Part shown: piece by piece, positions 59,851 to 64,000 of the stretch
Position numbering within the stretch: the first letter of the stretch is position 1
How the letters are laid out: each line of letters starts with the position of its first letter
DNA from: Aphrophora alni
Lineage: Eukaryota; Arthropoda; Insecta; Hemiptera; Aphrophoridae
DNA: 64,000 nucleotides
Direction: 5' to 3'
Assembly: GCA_963513935.1 (NCBI GenBank)
Contig: OY740774.1
Coordinates: 90,222,424 to 90,286,423, forward strand
Translations under genes and position numbers: made by a program
Notes under the pieces: generated by a model
Database searches by the model: none
What the model was told of the DNA's origin: nothing
The model's input: only the letters and a program-made list of their open reading frames with translations

Positions 59851-60135
59851 GGATTACAAAAGATGTTAACATCATTTTAATCATTTTCATAATTCAAAAT
59901 ATAAAAATGAATACAGTAATACTAATATTGTATTTAATTGGGTGTAGGAAAGAACTCCACGAATATTACCAACAGTTTTTAGTTTTGCGAGTTTATGTTT
60001 ACAAATTTTTTGCATGAATGTACAGCACGAATGCTAGTTATCCAAGTCAAGTGATTGTTGGAATATGGAAGGTCCCCTCAAGGTAATTAGTGAGAGAAAC
60101 TTGTTGTGAAAGGGCTCTTATATGTGCGGAAAACT

Positions 60136-60190
60136 TGCGCATGCGCATGTATAATACTTCAATACGTGTAGCTAAGTGACAAGATGGCGC
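60136..60190. promoter_or_regulatory. TGCGCATGCGCA palindrome and AAGATGGCG word
   Basis: A perfect 12-bp palindrome at 60136-60147 matches the GCGCATGCGC core bound by NRF-1-type factors, and caagatggcgcgtcgg at 60179-60194 contains the YY1/Pho-type AAGATGGCG. Both stand in AT-rich DNA. They could mark a promoter or a mobile-element leader; no gene follows that I can see. Confidence 0.3.
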
Positions 60191-60199
60191 GTCGGCCTA

Positions 60200-61550
60200 A
60201 ATTTATACTACAAATCGCTGTTTAAACTAAAGTAAAAGATGTTACATCCGTTTGACTCTCAGTTAATAGAAAGTTATAAAGTGATTTTCACACATTATTT
60301 CTGGAACGGGTGAACCAATTTTGACAAAATTTTGAAGTTTAATGAGAAACATGAATCCCAATTACAATTAACAAATTTTCTTAAGACGGGTATGGAGGAA
60401 GGTTACAATAAATAGAAGTGTTTTATAAATTTACGAAATATTTATTAATCTGTTAAACAACGGAAAAAGTTCAAAAAAGTGGTTTTTGAAATTATAATCG
60501 TCTGTCTGTAATGTGTCTATCGGTTGTGCAGCGCTTTACAGCCCAAACACAAATCTTTGCGCCTTTTTGTCATTTTTATATAACCATAATTTAGAGATAG
60601 TTTGCCCCCAAAAATAATGATTTTCAAATTTCACTCAAGTTAAGGACGCAACCAAAATATAATGCTTACTCGTGTATACCTTAATATACATTATAAAACA
60701 ATTATATTCTTATCCTTTCTCCATGGGTGAAGCAAGGAATAAATATAATCAATTTCAAAAGAATGCCTTTGTACAGTAGTTATTTCATTTTTTACATCAT
60801 CAATTTTTGTATTATCGATTTTTTTTTGTTTTTTTTTACAAAGTTTGATTAAACATCGATTTTTTCTGAGATTCACTCCGACAAACAAAAACCAACTTTA
60901 AAATTATTTAAAAATTAGCATAATATTTATCTATTCCACAAAGTTTCAAAAAGAAACCAAACATTTACTAAATAATAAATAACTGGCAATACACTTTACT
61001 CTTACGTACACTTAAAGTAAATTTAAGGAAATTAAAACTGTGTAAAACGAAAAACAATATTTTGTACGAAGCTACAAAATAGGTTTATTCTTATTGAAAA
61101 GAGAGGAGAGAAAATAAAAACAAAAGAAAGTGGACTTAGTTACCCCAGAGATGAACTTGTGTCGCTGTTACCATCGTAATTTCTCGTAACATTAATAATT
61201 ACGTAACTTGGAGAACTTAAATAAAGTTTAAAAACACTTCTAATTCGTTGGTACAGTCTGTGAGTGTAAACTCCTTTTGATTGTTAACACTTTGTGTAGA
61301 AATAAACAGTACAAAAACATTGCACAAACTTTCTCACTCACCAAAAAACATTCGTTAGGGAAAATATCAGTACGATAATTACGCCGAAGTCTATAGTTTG
61401 TTTTCACTTTTTTACTGACAGTTCTACTAAGAAACTGTCAGCCGTCTTTGAAACAATACTTATAAATGTAAAAAGGACATAAATTTGCTTCGCTCGTATA
61501 TTTAATTAAAGTCAAACCTGGACAAGATTTATTTTGATATTTTGGCAATT
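60200..61550. other. AT-rich stretch with one repeat trace
   Basis: ggaacgggtgaaccaatttt at 60303 is of the common 'aacggctgaaccgatttt' repeat kind (compare 8370, 36275 and 63770). No gene is visible. Confidence 0.35.
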
Positions 61551-61554
61551 ATTC

Positions 61555-61740
61555 CAGAACCGTTATATTTTTTCACTTGCGATTTTGCACACGTGGTTGG
61601 GTTATTAATCTCCACATTTCAAACAAAATTGAAAGAAATCTGTAAGTTCCCGATTTTTAAAATTATATCTTTCCCTATCGCCAAATATTTGGGGACTCAT
61701 GAACCGTCATTTTCTATAGATGGCAGCCAATACGTGTAGT
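61555..61740. repeat. Family C dispersed repeat
   Basis: tcacttgcgattttgcacac, then gtaagttcccgatttttaaa, ctcatgaaccgtcattttct and atggcagccaatacg, parallel to 22107-22250. Confidence 0.6.
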
Positions 61741-61979
61741 TTTTAGAGTGTGACAGTAAGGCTTAGTTCGTGACTGACAATTGAAGGAATCTTTTTGAAA
61801 AGCGACCATTTGCTATACAGCAGTGAACAGCTGACCGGAATTTGGTTTGTACCTATGTTGAGCAGACCAAACTAGTCAAATGGGAGAAGTAATCCGGTCG
61901 TACAGGTAACGAGTCAAGCTGTGACTGTTGTTTTACTCTTGGTTTTTATACTTTAATTCCAAGTCTGGTTATTTAATTT

Positions 61980-62530
61980 GTGGTGATTACCACCACTCCC
62001 CCCCCTCCCCTGTGTGAATCTGCACATATCTGCCCGGCTAGCTGATAAGAGCAGAGTTGTGCTCGAGCCAGCTGTGACTAAAGACGTCTTACAGCGTTCT
62101 TCCTAAATATATTATAGTGCGGTAAATTTCTATCATGCCTTGCTAAACCCAAAGGAATAGGGCCGTTGTGGCCCTACGGTTTATATCTGGGCGCATCGCG
62201 ATTTTGGGATATCGTAAAATTATTAGTCGAACTATACGCGGCCATGAAAGGCCCTGCTATAGACCGACATATTGTTGCAATACAGTGTAGTTAATAAAAC
62301 GGGGTGATTTTGAACGCGAACATTTTTCACTGACTGTATCTCTGCAATTCTGCATATCTGCATTTGTTCATATCTGATGTTTGCTTGTCTACAATTCTGA
62401 TGTATATCAGGTATTCAGCTCCACTTTGCGGCTCTCAAGCAGAGTTGCAGAGTGGGGGAAATTTGCCCCTGTAACATGCGGCAACCCGCATTGCTATAGT
62501 TCCCAAACATAAGTTGAACCCGCAATTGAA
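61980..62530. other. GC-richer block with short hairpins
   Basis: It contains AGGGCC-gttgt-GGCCCT (62159-62175, perfect 6-bp stem), cgcggccatgaaaggccctg (62239-62258) and several agctg/cagct words. The composition suggests an element end or solo LTR, but no TATA/AATAAA pair or target duplication was identified. Confidence 0.3.
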
Positions 62531-62629
62531 GGGGAAACGTGTTGAAGCAATCACCACAACATTCCAGAATTAATATATTTAGCATAATATTTATTATATT
62601 TATTTCAGCATAATATTTAGCCAATGTGA

Positions 62630-62785
62630 TTCAAATGAATGGTAAATCAATGGACAATGCAAGTAGCAAGGCACCCATAAAATATTTAACATTTACTGCT
62701 ACTTCTTGATCTATGAATATTGTTGTGTCACGTGGCACGTTAAACATTCACGTTGGGTTTAGAAGAACGGTTTATTGATTGTATG
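62630..62785 (+). repeat. Family D dispersed repeat, second copy
   Basis: gtgattcaaatgaatggtaa, acaatgcaagtagcaagg, ttcttgatctatgaatattg, tgtgtcacgtggcacg and gttgggtttagaagaacggt correspond to 26970-27135. Confidence 0.6.
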
Positions 62786-62789
62786 TTTC

Positions 62790-64000
62790 TACAAACATGT
62801 AGTTCAAATACAGTTATCCTATTCATAACTAATTGATTGTTTGGTAATATTTCCTCCAATCACGATATAACAATTTTAAATTAAAGTTTAACCCTTTGTC
62901 AATCAGATAAATTCACTTAGAAGCTTGCTTTATTCCCTTCAGTGACGATTTGTGAATTAAAACTAATTAACCTTAACGTAACAGTTTCATTGAAATCGTT
63001 GTATTCTTGTAACATAATATAAAGTGTCTTCAGAAGTAAGTAATTAAATTACTAATTTAAACAAACATTAATAATGCCACCATTGTTTTAAGACAATGAA
63101 TAGATTCTTTTTGTGTAGAATGTAATGACTTGTCTGCTTCCGGTAAATTAATCATTGGATTTGATGGAAATGAATATCTGTCCTTCTTTATTTTATACTC
63201 AATACAGCCTTTTGTAATTTCTATGTTAGTGTTTTCTGTATTAATGACAAGTGATAAACACTGCTTGAATTTTTATGTTGTCTTATATTGGAATCTGTTT
63301 TGTTTTATTTCCAAATTTTCTGTTCGTTAACCTTATTATTTGTTAATTAGCACAATTTTTGTATTTGTTATTTCACTTATTTCTTTTGTGTGCGCGTGTT
63401 TTATGATTGATCTGGATGAATCAACTTGATGTAGAGTTACCGAAAATATCCGTTTTAATGTCAATTCAATGTCTTTTATGCAAAGTTCTACATCAAATTT
63501 GGTCTGTGGGCGTATATTTTCTACACCCCGAAGATCATTCCTTCTTTTTTTATAATTTAAAATATTTTTTGAGTAGTACTTTTACAATAACATCAAAACA
63601 CAAAATTTTAATTTTCCTAAGGTATTAAAACTAAATATATTCGACGCCATTACTCAACAATAACGAATTAAGTTTAAAAATAAATTAATTAAATTTAATT
63701 TAAAAAAAAATTAAATAAATTTAAAGTGGTAACAAATTATGTAGGCCGTCATAAAAATTGGAATAACTTAAAAACGGAGAAACCAATTTGGAGTCTGGTG
63801 AAATAGTTTCAAACAAATATTTTCGAAGATATCTAGGAAAGAAACTTAATTTTGCACATTTGCTGTTAATATTATAACACTGTTTACGTTGTATTTCTAC
63901 TTTTTTTTGTCTAACTTAGACCAAAAAATGTTCGCAGTGATATAGTGGAACAGAAAATGAAATATCATGTATATTACAAACAATTAAAAACACATGTGAC
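62790..64000. other. AT-rich stretch, nothing recognised
   Basis: The frames at 63130-63330 and 63407-63628 are rich in hydrophobic residues without a domain. Around 63655-63725 the text is almost pure A and T. Confidence 0.35.

Overview
This window looks like arthropod, most likely insect, nuclear DNA. It is strongly AT-rich and holds short arrays of the insect telomere unit TTAGG away from any chromosome end. The transposon remnants are of animal type: Penelope-like elements with GIY-YIG endonuclease, R1-clade and other non-LTR retrotransposons, and a BEL/Pao LTR element. A hemipteran is a guess that the sequence alone cannot settle. I find no host protein-coding gene, rRNA, tRNA or CRISPR array. 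Almost every longer open frame is a chance frame, a satellite frame or a piece of a retroelement, so the window reads as intergenic or deep intronic DNA built from layers of mobile-element decay.

Layout. 0.7-3 kb: a GIY-YIG retroelement tail on the minus strand abutting a GC-rich TATA-box module with 18-bp repeats, a poly(A) element end, and a LINE tail. 4.5-5.05 kb: a tandem repeat of about 187 bp. 8.5-12.5 kb: a doubtful 121-codon frame, a tandem array that contains an (AAT)n microsatellite, a LINE tail and more tandem repeats. 14.7-15.15 kb: a decayed Penelope endonuclease. 18.15-20.04 kb: interstitial TTAGG flanked by a 66-bp duplication, then a 132-bp satellite. 20-29.4 kb: dispersed repeats, a non-LTR RNase H/zinc-finger tail (minus), a pogo-like end and a long LINE C-terminus (plus). 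30-36 kb: poly(T) runs, a TTAGG array, a possible solo LTR and a small foldback. 39-47.8 kb: a duplicated locus with one expanded microsatellite, LINE tails, an RNase H fragment and two Penelope-like elements, one with inverted and one with direct terminal repeats. 51.45-52.16 kb: a 5'-truncated R1-clade element with a 14-bp target-site duplication. 53.5-54.75 kb: a foldback element carrying a nested palindromic insertion with an 11-bp target duplication. 58.7-59.85 kb: a LINE reverse-transcriptase remnant (plus) beside a BEL/Pao remnant (minus).

Themes. (1) A structural motif, CTGATGA-T-stem-GAAA(C), recurs at about ten places, several in the terminal repeats of Penelope-like elements. It resembles a hammerhead ribozyme core with one extra nucleotide and is the best candidate here for an undescribed RNA feature. 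(2) A short dispersed repeat, called family A here and marked by gtcaagagagacctgat, occurs about ten times in both orientations. (3) Several loci carry a readable history: target duplications, nested insertions, and expanded beside unexpanded microsatellites. All element assignments come from reading translations and alignments by eye; no database search was possible.
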